This document shows positions 1 to 6,797 of a DNA stretch of 10,000 bases, in pieces. Within the stretch, counting starts at the first letter, position 1. Each line of letters begins with the position of its first letter. Made by a program: the position numbers and the translations under genes. Source of the stretch: Frankiales bacterium (lineage in GTDB: Bacteria > Actinomycetota > Actinomycetes > Mycobacteriales > SCTD01). The stretch lies in assembly GCA_025464915.1 (NCBI GenBank), contig JAODNF010000246.1, forward strand, positions 1 through 10,000, given 5' to 3'. The notes beneath the pieces are model-generated. The model saw only the letters and a list, made by a program, of their open reading frames with translations, ran no database searches and was not told the origin of the DNA.

Positions 1-101
1 TCGTCACCCTGACGGCGGTCGTCCTCGCCACCGCCACCTGGGCCGCCCTGGGTCTGCTCCGCCAGGCCCGCCCGGGGCTGCTGCGGGAGGCAGCACCGTG
101 A
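1..101 (+). CDS. ABC transporter permease, C-terminal end (partial)
   Basis: This is the 3' end of a gene that begins before the window. The frame starting at base 3 encodes about 32 residues and stops with TGA at 99-101. The visible part is a hydrophobic, alanine/leucine-rich helix (residues reading VTLTAVVLATATWAALGLL) followed by a short arginine-containing tail, as at the end of a membrane permease. The stop overlaps the GTG start of the next ABC ATPase gene by 4 bp (GTGA, 98-101), which indicates one operon. By analogy with MacB/LolD-type ATPases that follow, an FtsX-like permease is the most likely identity. That rests on context, because too little sequence is present to recognise the family directly. 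Confidence 0.6.
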   Translation, partial: VTLTAVVLATATWAALGLLRQARPGLLREAAP

Positions 102-778
102 CCGGCCTGGACATTCGGGTCGAGGCCCTCGAGATGGTCTACGACGTCGACGGGGAGCAGGTGCATGCCCTGCGGGGTGTCGACCTCGCCGTGGCAGCCG
201 GGGAGTCGGTGGCGCTTCTCGGGCCGTCCGGCTCCGGCAAGTCGAGCATGATGACGCTGCTCGCCGGGCTGCAGAAGCCGACGTCCGGGCGGGCGCTGAT
301 CGGCGGCCAGGACGTGACCGCCATGACCGAGCGCCAGCTGCTCGCCCTGCGCTCGCGCGACGTGGGCGTGGTGGTGCAGGGCCCGGCCCGCAACCTGCTC
401 CCCTATGCCAACGCCGAGGACAACGTGCGGTTCGCGCAGCGCGCCGTGCCACGCGACCGGCGCGACCGGCTGCGGCCGCCCGTCGAGCTCCTGGAGGAGC
501 TGGGGCTCGGGCACGTGCGGCGTTCGCGTCTCGGTGCGCTGTCGGGCGGGGAGCAGCAGCGGCTGTCCCTCGCCGTCGGGCTCGCGGGTGCACCCGGCGT
601 GCTCCTCGCCGACGAGCCGACCAGCCAGCTCGACGCCGTCAACCGCTCGCACGTCGTGGACATGCTGGTGTCCGCCGCGGCCGGCGGCACGACGATCGTC
701 GTCATCACGCACGACGAGCACATGGCCTCGCAGGTCGACCGCGCCATCCACCTGCGCGACGGGGAGCTCGTCCCGTGA
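98..778 (+). CDS. ABC transporter ATP-binding protein (MacB/LolD-like)
   Basis: This cytoplasmic ATPase subunit would energise the permease encoded upstream. The 226-residue length is that of a single nucleotide-binding domain. All core motifs are visible: Walker A GPSGSGKSS (42-50), Q-loop Gln94, signature LSGGEQQ (148-154), Walker B VLLADEP (168-174), D-loop SQLD and the switch histidine in ITHD (His205). The sequence resembles the lipoprotein/antimicrobial-peptide export class of ABC ATPases that work with FtsX-like permeases. The GTG start at 98 overlaps the upstream stop (GTGA), and the stop overlaps the next ATPase in the same way. The substrate cannot be deduced. The Q-loop region reads VVVQGPARNLLPYANAEDNV, so the usual phenylalanine after Gln is replaced by glycine, which is a modest variation. 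The domain assignment is near certain and the substrate class is an inference. Confidence 0.95.
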   Translation: MTGLDIRVEALEMVYDVDGEQVHALRGVDLAVAAGESVALLGPSGSGKSSMMTLLAGLQKPTSGRALIGGQDVTAMTERQLLALRSRDVGVVVQGPARNLLPYANAEDNVRFAQRAVPRDRRDRLRPPVELLEELGLGHVRRSRLGALSGGEQQRLSLAVGLAGAPGVLLADEPTSQLDAVNRSHVVDMLVSAAAGGTTIVVITHDEHMASQVDRAIHLRDGELVP

Positions 779-1419
779 CCGCCTTCGTGGCTGCTCGCGC
801 CGTGGGGGTCGTCCGGGCCGGGCGCCAGGTGCTCGACGACGTCACCGTGACGGCACCGGCCGGCGAGATCACCGCACTGACCGGACCCTCCGGCTCGGGG
901 AAGTCGACGCTGATCGCCTGCCTGGCCGGCCTCGAGGCGGTGACGACCGGGACGGTGCTCTGGGCGGACGACGTCGTCGGGCCGCGCAGTCGCGACGTGC
1001 GGCACCGCTGCGGGCTGGTGCTCCAGGGTTACGGGCTGGTGTCCCTGCTGTCCGCGGTCGAGAACGTCGAGCTCGTCCTGCAGGCACAGGGCGTTGCGCG
1101 TGCCGAGGTGCGATCACGAGCTGCGGCGGCGCTCGCGGCCGTCGGGCTCGAGAGCGCCGGGGACCACCTCGTCGAGCAGCTCTCCGGGGGGCAGCAGCAG
1201 CGGGTCGCGGTCGCGCGCGCCGTCGTCGGTCGACCCGAGGTGCTGTTCGCGGACGAGCCGACGGCAGAGCTCGACAGCGCCACCCGCGACCGCGTGCTGC
1301 ACGTGCTGCTGGCCGAGGCCAAGCGCGGCGCCGTGGTGGTCCTCGCGACGCACGACCGCTACGTGGCCGACGTCGCCGACGCCGAGGTCGTCATGGAGGA
1401 CGGGCGCGTCGTCGGCTGA
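775..1419 (+). CDS. ABC transporter ATP-binding protein (second ATPase)
   Basis: This is a second complete ABC nucleotide-binding domain of 214 residues. It has Walker A GPSGSGKST (37-45), Q-loop Gln84, signature LSGGQQQR (136-143), Walker B VLFADEP (156-162) and switch histidine His193 (ATHD). The GTG start overlaps the previous stop by 4 bp (GTGA, 775-778), so the two ATPases should be co-translated. It shares the GxxGxxxLxxxxNV pattern after the Q-loop with its neighbour and is probably a diverged paralogue. Two separate ATPases behind one permease gene suggest either a heterodimeric ATPase motor or two permease partners further upstream. The substrate is unknown. The transcription unit probably ends here or reads into the next gene, since only 21 bp follow and no hairpin is visible. 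Confidence 0.95.
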   Translation: MTAFVAARAVGVVRAGRQVLDDVTVTAPAGEITALTGPSGSGKSTLIACLAGLEAVTTGTVLWADDVVGPRSRDVRHRCGLVLQGYGLVSLLSAVENVELVLQAQGVARAEVRSRAAAALAAVGLESAGDHLVEQLSGGQQQRVAVARAVVGRPEVLFADEPTAELDSATRDRVLHVLLAEAKRGAVVVLATHDRYVADVADAEVVMEDGRVVG

Positions 1420-1428
1420 GGGGTCTGA

Positions 1429-1434
1429 CAGGAT
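1429..1434 (+). promoter_or_regulatory. Candidate -10 element for leaderless acyltransferase mRNA
   Basis: The hexamer CAGGAT lies exactly 6 bp before the GTG start at 1441. This is the spacing expected when transcription begins at the first base of the start codon. Actinobacteria use many leaderless mRNAs with a TANNNT-like -10 element, and CAGGAT fits its ANNNT core. No Shine-Dalgarno sequence is seen before this GTG, which supports leaderless initiation. No -35 element is evident. Confidence 0.35.
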
Positions 1435-1440
1435 GGCCGC

Positions 1441-2472
1441 GTGAACGAGGGCGGGGGTCGGGCCCCACGGATCGACCTCAAGCGACTGACCTCGCTGCGG
1501 GCCTTCGCGGCCCTCGCCGTCTTCGGGTTCCACACCCGGGACAAGCTGCACTGGTCCGTCGGCCGGCACGTGTTCGGACTCGGGTACTCGGGTGTCGCCT
1601 TCTTCTTCGTCCTGTCCGGCTTCGTGCTCACGTGGTCCACCCAGCCGGGCACGGGAGCGCGGCAGTTCTACCTGCGGCGCTTCGCGCGCATCTGGCCGAT
1701 GCACGTCGTGGCGGGCGCGGGCGCGGCCGTCGCGTTCGGCCTCGGGAGCGCCTGGGCCGTCACCAGCAACCTGCTGCTCCTCCAGGCCTGGGACCCGCGC
1801 GACCACGTGCACTACAGCCTCAACACGCCCAGCTGGTCGCTGTCCGTCGAGGCGTTCTTCTACGCCGTCTGGCCGCTCGCGGTGGTCCTCGCGCGCAGGA
1901 GATGGGGGCTGTTCGCAGCCCTTGCGGTCGGAGTGTTCGGCGTCGAGGCCGGGGTCGCGGCCTGGCTCGCCAACGACGGCTACGCGCACGCCGCCGCGGC
2001 CTACGTGAACCCCCTGCTCCGGCTCGGCGAGTTCCTGCTGGGCATGGCCATGGCGGTCGCCGCGCAGCGGGGCAGGGGCCCCAGGGTGCCGGTCCCGGTG
2101 GCCCTGGTCGCCGTGCTCGTCAGCCTGCTCGCTGCCCGGTCGCTCCTGGGCTTCCCGGTGACCGACTACGCGCTCGTCCCGTCCTACGCGCTGCTCATCT
2201 GGTCGGCGGCCAAGGCCGACCTGGCGGGCGGCCGTTCGCTCCTGGCTCACCCCTGGCTCGTCTACGCCGGGAAGGTCTCCTTCTGCTTCTACCTGCTGCA
2301 CTACCTCGTCCTGACGGCCGTCGGCAAGGCTCACGTCGGGCTGCCGCCCGCGCTCCTCGCCCTGGTGGCGCTGGTCGTGACAGCTGTCATCGCAGCGGGG
2401 TGCATGCACGCGATCGAGCAGCCCATGCAGCGCCGCATCACGCACCGGCGGGCCACGACGTCCGCTCTCTGA
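1441..2472 (+). CDS. Acyltransferase 3 family membrane protein (OafA/YrhL-like)
   Basis: This integral membrane enzyme is predicted to move an acyl group, often acetyl, onto a sugar of an envelope polysaccharide, glycolipid or small glycoside. The 343 residues cover one acyltransferase-3 domain with about ten hydrophobic segments and no extra SGNH domain. Family motifs are clear: LTSLRAFAALAVFGFH near the N-terminus (Arg20, likely catalytic His31), FFFVLSGFVLTW (54-65), the Arg-rich LRRFARIWP (78-86), SWSLSVEAFFY (131-141, Glu137) and FYLLHYLVL near the C-terminus (His287). The GTG start at 1441 places the first motif at the usual distance from the N-terminus. The gene lies 21 bp after the ABC operon on the same strand and is convergent with the kinase gene, 10 bp between stops. 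The acceptor is unknown. The family call is secure and the substrate is not. Confidence 0.92.
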   Translation: MNEGGGRAPRIDLKRLTSLRAFAALAVFGFHTRDKLHWSVGRHVFGLGYSGVAFFFVLSGFVLTWSTQPGTGARQFYLRRFARIWPMHVVAGAGAAVAFGLGSAWAVTSNLLLLQAWDPRDHVHYSLNTPSWSLSVEAFFYAVWPLAVVLARRRWGLFAALAVGVFGVEAGVAAWLANDGYAHAAAAYVNPLLRLGEFLLGMAMAVAAQRGRGPRVPVPVALVAVLVSLLAARSLLGFPVTDYALVPSYALLIWSAAKADLAGGRSLLAHPWLVYAGKVSFCFYLLHYLVLTAVGKAHVGLPPALLALVALVVTAVIAAGCMHAIEQPMQRRITHRRATTSAL

Positions 2473-2482
2473 GCGCGGGCGG

Positions 2483-3865
2483 TCAGGCGGGGACGAGGGA
2501 ACGGGTCGCGCGGATGGGGAGCCTGATCTGGAAGGTCGTCCCACGCGGGCTGTCCACGACCGCGACCGTGCCGCCGTGGGCCTCGACGATGCCGGCGACG
2601 ATGGCCAGGCCGAGCCCGGAGCCGCCCGAGGCGCGGGTGCGGGAGGGGTCGGACCGGAAGAACCGGTCGAAGACGCGGGTCCGGTCCTCGATCGGGATGC
2701 CCGGCCCGTCGTCGGCGACGTCGAGGACGGCCGTACCGCGCTCGACGGAGAGCCGGACGTGCACCGGCGTGCCGGCGGGGGTGTGGACCCGGGCGTTGCC
2801 GAGGAGGTTGGCGACGACCTGCGTGAGGCGGTGCCTGTCGCCGTCGACCTCGCAGGTCGCGACGTCGGCGACGAGGGACATCGGTCGGGACGGGTCGGCG
2901 GCCTGGGCGTCGTGGACGGCGTCTGCCGCGAGGGCGACCAGGTCGACCGTGGAGCGCTCGAGGGGGCGCTGCTGGTCGAGCCGGGCGAGCAGCAGCAGGT
3001 CGTCGACCAGGCCGCCCATCCTGGTCGCCTCGGCCTCGACGCGCGACATCGTCCGGTCGAGGTCCGTGACGGCTCCCTGGCGGTAGAGCTCAGCGAAGCC
3101 CCGGATGGACGTCAGAGGGGTGCGGAGCTCGTGCGACGCGTCCCCGACGAACCGGCGCATCCGCTCCTCGGAGGCCCGAGCAGCCGCCTCGGAGGCGGCC
3201 CGCTCGACGAACGCGCCCTCGACCTGGTCCAGCATGGCGTTGAACGACCGGCTCAGGGAGCCGACTTCCGTGCGCGGGTCGGACGAGGGGACGCGCTGCG
3301 TCAGGTCACCTGCGGCGATGGCCTCTGCCGTCCGCTCCACGGACACGAGCGGCTTGAGGGAGCGGCGCACCACGACGTACCCGAGACCGGCGAGAAGCAC
3401 GAGAACGACTGCCCCCACGGCGATCTCGAGCAGGACCAGTCGCTGGACGGTGGCCTGGACGTCGTCGAGAGCAAGAGCGAGGACGACCGTTCCGTCGCCG
3501 GCCGGCTTCGCCTCGACCCGCCAGGAACCGCTCGTGAACGGCCCCTGAGGCAGCGTCGACGGGAGCACCGGTGGCGTGACGCCGTCGCGTAGCGTGGTCA
3601 CTGTGGTGCCGGAGCTGGTGATGGTCTCGGAGAAGACGTTGCCGAGCGGGTCGCGGTCGCGACCGTCGCCGAGCTGGGGCTCGCCGGCCACCCGGTCCAG
3701 CGACTGCGACAGCTGGTCGTCCACCCGTCCGAGCAGGTAGCCGCGCAGCGACGCGGTCGCCGCGACCGCGGACAGCGTCAGGGCCAGGGCTGACAGGGCC
3801 ACGACCGACGCGACGAGCCGCACGCGCAGCGGCAGCCGCGAGAGCAGGGCGGACGGGGGTGTCAT
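2483..3865 (-). CDS. Membrane sensor histidine kinase with HAMP domain
   Basis: This two-component sensor would autophosphorylate on a histidine and pass phosphate to an OmpR-type regulator. In order, the 460 residues show a first membrane helix (about 15-38), an extracytoplasmic sensor region (about 40-140) without a recognised fold, a second helix (about 143-166), HAMP (about 167-220), an HisKA domain with DASHELRTPL (phosphoacceptor His245), and an HATPase domain with N box NLLGNA (353-358), G1 DDGPGI (385-390) and G2 GSGLGL (415-420). All catalytic motifs look intact. ATG at 3865 is the likely start. A GAGGAG ribosome-site candidate (3880-3885) is 14 nt away, rather far. The usual cognate response regulator would lie just upstream, but that side holds a divergent promoter and the glycosyltransferase, so this is an orphan within the window. 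The signal and target are unknown. Confidence 0.95.
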   Translation of the reverse strand: MTPPSALLSRLPLRVRLVASVVALSALALTLSAVAATASLRGYLLGRVDDQLSQSLDRVAGEPQLGDGRDRDPLGNVFSETITSSGTTVTTLRDGVTPPVLPSTLPQGPFTSGSWRVEAKPAGDGTVVLALALDDVQATVQRLVLLEIAVGAVVLVLLAGLGYVVVRRSLKPLVSVERTAEAIAAGDLTQRVPSSDPRTEVGSLSRSFNAMLDQVEGAFVERAASEAAARASEERMRRFVGDASHELRTPLTSIRGFAELYRQGAVTDLDRTMSRVEAEATRMGGLVDDLLLLARLDQQRPLERSTVDLVALAADAVHDAQAADPSRPMSLVADVATCEVDGDRHRLTQVVANLLGNARVHTPAGTPVHVRLSVERGTAVLDVADDGPGIPIEDRTRVFDRFFRSDPSRTRASGGSGLGLAIVAGIVEAHGGTVAVVDSPRGTTFQIRLPIRATRSLVPA

Positions 3866-3870
3866 GCCAT
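3862..3870 (-). other. Possible two-codon leader ORF before the kinase gene
   Basis: On the minus strand the kinase start is preceded by ATG GCA TGA. The TGA overlaps the kinase ATG by 4 bp, the same stop-start overlap used elsewhere in the window. The best Shine-Dalgarno candidate (GAGGAG at 3885-3880) is 9 nt from this first ATG but 14 nt from the kinase ATG. Ribosomes may therefore load on the mini-ORF and re-initiate on the kinase. It could equally be chance. Confidence 0.2.
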
Positions 3871-4026
3871 GACGATCGGCTCCTCGACTGGCGACACCCT
3901 GCGCGCTCGTTGTGCGGTTCCTGTGAACGGGGCGGGGCTCGCCCGCGCTGGCTTCACGCGCGTTCCCAGGGAGTGCACAGCGGCCGTCCAGGGCAGCTGG
4001 CAGGGAGCGGCCCGACGGTGGAGCCC
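3866..4026. promoter_or_regulatory. Divergent intergenic region between kinase and redox/glycosyltransferase operon
   Basis: This 161-bp gap separates the minus-strand kinase from the plus-strand operon and must hold the promoters of both unless they are read from elsewhere. It contains a short inverted repeat, GTTC-CTGT-GAAC (3917-3928), and a slightly lower G+C patch around 3908-3928 (TTGTGCGGTTCCTGTGAAC), a reasonable place for promoter or operator sequence. A GTGGAG element (4018-4023) lies 3 nt before the ATG at 4027 and may act as the ribosome site, though the spacing is short. No convincing -35/-10 pair could be assigned. Confidence 0.4.
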
Positions 4027-5871
4027 ATGACCACGTTGATGACTGCCCCGCCGGCGCCCGCCGTGACGCCCGCGCCCGCCCGGCGCTGCCTCGAGCGCCC
4101 CGTTCTCGCAGCCCTGCTGCTGGGGACCGCGCTGCTCTACCTCTGGGACCTGGGGGCGAGCGGGTACGCCAACTCGTTCTACGCCCAGGCGGTGCAGGCG
4201 GGCACGACCAGCTGGAAGGCGATGCTGTTCGGCTCGCTCGACGCCGGTAACGCCATCACCGTCGACAAGCCCGCCTTCTTCCTGTGGCCGATGGAGATCA
4301 GCGGTCGGCTCTTCGGCTTCGGCAGCTGGTCGATGCTCGTGCCGCAGGCGCTCGAGGGCGTCGCCACCGTCGCGCTCGTGCACGCCGCGGTGAAGCGGCT
4401 GACGGGGTCGTGGGTGTGGGGCATCGCCGCGGGCGCGGCCCTGGCCCTGACGCCGGTCGCGGTCCTGATGTTCCGCTTCAACAACCCCGACGCGATGCTC
4501 GTGCTGCTGCTGACGGGTGGCGCGTATGCCGTGGTGCGAGCCCTCGAGCGGGCGTCGGCGCGGTGGCTCGCGGTCGCCGGCTTCCTCGTCGGGCTCGGCT
4601 TCATCACCAAGATGGGCCAGGCCCTGCTGGTCGTCCCGGCGATGGGCCTCGCCTACCTCGTCGCCGCGCCCACCGGGGTCGTCAGCCGCGTCAGGCACCT
4701 CGCCCTCAGCCTCGTCGCCCTGGTCGTCGGCGCCGGCTGGTGGATCGCCCTCGTCACCTGGTGGCCGGGCGACAGGCCGTGGATCGGCGGCTCGACCGAC
4801 GGCACCGAGCTCGACCTGGCGTTCGGCTACAACGGCCTAGGCCGGCTCTTCGGCAGCGGCCAGGGCAACGGCGGGGGCGGCGGGATGAGCGGCAACGCCG
4901 GCTTCGGCGGCGCCACCGGTCTCGGCCGGCTGTTCCGCGGCGACATGGCGACCGAGGCCTCGTGGCTGCTGCCGGGGGCGCTGCTCGCCCTGGTCCTCGG
5001 GCTGTACCTGTCGAGGACGGCGCCGCGCACCGACACGCGCCGCGCCGGCCTGATCCTGCTCGGCGGGTCGCTGCTGGTCACGGTCCTCGTCTTCAGCGAG
5101 ATGAAGGGCGTCATCCACCCCTACTACACGATCGCGCTCGCCCCCCTCATGGCCGGCGTCCTCGCGATCACCGCCGCCCTGGTGTGGGAGCGCCGGCACG
5201 CCCTCGTGGCCCGCCTCGGCGCGGCCGCCGTCATCGAGACGACCGTGCTCTGGGACGTGCACCTGCTCGGTTCGTGGCAACCGGCGGTCAAGGCCCTCGT
5301 CGTGATCGCGTCGATGGTCGCGATCACCGCGCTGGTGTGGGGAGCACGGGTCAAGCAGCTCGCGACCGTCGGTCTCGTGGCCGCGGTCATCGCCGGGCTC
5401 GGTGGGTCGGCGGCGTACGCCGTCAGCACCGCCTCCCACGCGCACACCGGGTCGATCCCGAGCTCGGGCCCGGTGGCGAGCAGCATGGGTGGCGGCCCGG
5501 GCGAGGGCACGACGAGCAACGCCGCGCTGGTGGCCCTGCTGAAGGCCACCACCACGACCTGGGCGGCCGCCACCAACGGCACCGGCAGCTCGGCCCCGCT
5601 GCAGCTCGCGAGCGGCAAGCAGGTCATGGCGATCGGCGGGTTCAACGGCGGCGACGCGGCACCCACCCTCGCGCAGTTCCAGAAGTGGGTCGCCGAGGGC
5701 AAGGTCAGCTACTACGTCTCCGGCGGCGGCACGGGCGGTGGCACGGGCGGTGGCCAGGGCGGTGGCCAGAGCGGCAGCGGCAGCGGCAGCATCGCGAGCT
5801 GGGTCGCGGCGAGCTATCCCGCGACCACGGTCGGCGGGACCACCGTCTACGACCTGCGCACGACATCATGA
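4027..5871 (+). CDS. GT39-family membrane glycosyltransferase (YkcB/ArnT-like)
   Basis: This polytopic GT-C enzyme of 614 residues is predicted to transfer a sugar from a polyprenyl-phosphate donor on the outer face of the membrane. Family signatures include ANSFYAQAVQAG in the first external loop (48-59), TVDKPAFFLW (78-87, the conserved DKP), and RFNNPDAMLVLLL (150-162). About twelve hydrophobic helices lie between 27 and 465. A glycine-rich loop (279-295) interrupts the membrane domain. A soluble C-terminal domain (about 470-614) carries a second glycine/serine tract (566-588) and ends near VYDL, the layout of actinobacterial YkcB-like proteins. The ATG at 4027 was chosen over an upstream in-frame ATG at 3859. 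The extra 56 residues are arginine-rich, lack family character and would cross the divergent promoter region and the kinase start. The stop overlaps apbE (ATGA). Donor and acceptor are unknown. Confidence 0.92.
   Translation: MTTLMTAPPAPAVTPAPARRCLERPVLAALLLGTALLYLWDLGASGYANSFYAQAVQAGTTSWKAMLFGSLDAGNAITVDKPAFFLWPMEISGRLFGFGSWSMLVPQALEGVATVALVHAAVKRLTGSWVWGIAAGAALALTPVAVLMFRFNNPDAMLVLLLTGGAYAVVRALERASARWLAVAGFLVGLGFITKMGQALLVVPAMGLAYLVAAPTGVVSRVRHLALSLVALVVGAGWWIALVTWWPGDRPWIGGSTDGTELDLAFGYNGLGRLFGSGQGNGGGGGMSGNAGFGGATGLGRLFRGDMATEASWLLPGALLALVLGLYLSRTAPRTDTRRAGLILLGGSLLVTVLVFSEMKGVIHPYYTIALAPLMAGVLAITAALVWERRHALVARLGAAAVIETTVLWDVHLLGSWQPAVKALVVIASMVAITALVWGARVKQLATVGLVAAVIAGLGGSAAYAVSTASHAHTGSIPSSGPVASSMGGGPGEGTTSNAALVALLKATTTTWAAATNGTGSSAPLQLASGKQVMAIGGFNGGDAAPTLAQFQKWVAEGKVSYYVSGGGTGGGTGGGQGGGQSGSGSGSIASWVAASYPATTVGGTTVYDLRTTS
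5721..5790 (+). repeat. Short tandem repeat encoding a Gly/Ser tract
   Basis: A 12-bp unit ACGGGCGGTGGC occurs at 5731-5742 and 5743-5754, then as CAGGGCGGTGGC at 5755-5766. It is flanked by GGC runs and AGCGGC units to 5790. It encodes repeated GGGT/GGGQ followed by SGSGSGS inside the glycosyltransferase C-terminal domain. The 12-bp period keeps the frame, so copy-number change would lengthen or shorten the linker without breaking the gene. Confidence 0.85.
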
Positions 5872-6797
5872 GCCTCGTGACGACGCGCGGTGAGCGGCAG
5901 GCGGCGAACGCCGCCGCCTCGGGGCTGCGTTCCGCCACCTGGCGGGCGCTCGGCACCGGAGTCCAGCTCGTGGTCACAGACCACCTCGACGAGGCCCGCG
6001 CCGCGGTCGAGCAGGTGCTCGCGGACGTGGACCTGGCCGCCAGCCGGTTCCGCGACGACAGCGAGATCAGCGGGCTGCCGGTCGGGGAGTGGGCCACCGC
6101 GTCTCCCCTGCTGACAAGGCTCCTCACCGTCGCGAGGGACGCTGCGGAGTGGACCGACGGGCTCGTCGACCCGACGGTCGGCACCAGCCTGCGCGACCTC
6201 GGGTACGACCGGACGTACACGGCGATCGTGCAGGGCGCCCCGGTCACGGTGGTGCGCCGCCCGATCGGCTGGCGGGCGCTCGAGATCGACGGCGACCGGG
6301 TCCGGGCACCGGAGGGACTGGACCTCGGCGCGACCGCCAAGGCCGTCGCCGCGGACCTCTGCGCCGAAGCGGCCGGCCGGGTCAGCGCGGCCGTGCTCGT
6401 CGGGCTCGGGGGCGACCTCGCGACCGCGGGCGGGCGCACCTGGCCGGTGCTCGTGCGCGACACCAGCGACTACGAGGAGACCGACGACAGCGGGCAGGTC
6501 GTCGACCTCACGGGCGCTCTCGCCACCAGTGGCACCCGCGCCCGCGCCTGGAACCGCGGGGGCCGGCTCGTCCATCACCTGCTGGACCCGCGGACCGGCA
6601 TGCCGACCGAGGGCCCGTGGCGCACGGTCAGCGTCGTCGCGGGGACCTGCGCCCTCGCCAACACGGCCAGCACCGCGGCCGTCGTCGCGGGGGCAAGCGC
6701 CGAGAGCTGGCTGCGGGCCCGCGGGTTCAGCGCAAGACTGGTGCACGACGACGGCACTGTCGTGACGGTCGGGGACTGGCCCGGGGAGGTGGACTGA
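5868..6797 (+). CDS. apbE: FAD:protein FMN transferase (ApbE family)
   Basis: ApbE enzymes use FAD and Mg2+ to attach FMN covalently to a Ser/Thr of an acceptor flavoprotein. The 309 residues show SRFRDDSEISGL (59-70), DGLVDPTVG (97-105), LDLGATAKAVAAD (151-163, with Lys158), GLGGDLATAGG (179-189) and HHLLDPRTGMP (236-246), all diagnostic. In the late metal-binding motif, usually AD-x-x-x-T, the protein has ANTAST (264-269), with Asn265 where Asp is common. There is no signal peptide or lipobox, so the enzyme should act in the cytoplasm, unlike the many ApbE lipoproteins. The ATG at 5868 overlaps the glycosyltransferase stop (ATGA), and the frame upstream of it is only a shadow of that gene. 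The gene is followed directly by redox genes that may include or serve the acceptor. Confidence 0.93.
   Translation: MSLVTTRGERQAANAAASGLRSATWRALGTGVQLVVTDHLDEARAAVEQVLADVDLAASRFRDDSEISGLPVGEWATASPLLTRLLTVARDAAEWTDGLVDPTVGTSLRDLGYDRTYTAIVQGAPVTVVRRPIGWRALEIDGDRVRAPEGLDLGATAKAVAADLCAEAAGRVSAAVLVGLGGDLATAGGRTWPVLVRDTSDYEETDDSGQVVDLTGALATSGTRARAWNRGGRLVHHLLDPRTGMPTEGPWRTVSVVAGTCALANTASTAAVVAGASAESWLRARGFSARLVHDDGTVVTVGDWPGEVD

Noticed and set aside
1114..2544. 476-codon minus-strand frame opposite the second ATPase and acyltransferase
   Set aside because: It is antisense to two genes with complete family motifs. The product is low-complexity and charged, without domains.
405..3086. Very long plus-strand open frame (893 codons) running across the ABC genes, acyltransferase and kinase
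   Set aside because: It is out of frame with well-recognised genes, its translation is arginine/proline-rich without family motifs, and such stop-poor shadow frames are normal at this G+C content.
2576..3592. 338-codon plus-strand frame antisense to the histidine kinase
   Set aside because: The kinase has all H, N, G1 and G2 boxes, and the opposing frame is a mirror of its codon bias.
3917..3928. GTTC-N4-GAAC as a Pho-box-like operator
   Set aside because: The arms are only 4 bp and the sequence does not match the tandem GTTCACC repeats of an actinobacterial PHO box. It is noted only as a small inverted repeat.
3859..4026. N-terminal extension of the glycosyltransferase from an ATG at 3859
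   Set aside because: The extra 56 residues are Arg/Gly/Ser-rich with no signal or family similarity and overlap the kinase start. The ATG at 4027 has GTGGAG before it and gives a normal N-terminus.
5721..5790. Repeat array as a possible CRISPR or regulatory repeat
   Set aside because: The units are 12 bp, contiguous with no spacers, in frame and encode a Gly-rich linker.
4284..5867. Upstream in-frame extension of apbE through the glycosyltransferase gene
   Set aside because: It is a shadow frame of the GT39 gene. The ATGA overlap at 5868 and the start of ApbE-like sequence define the real start.
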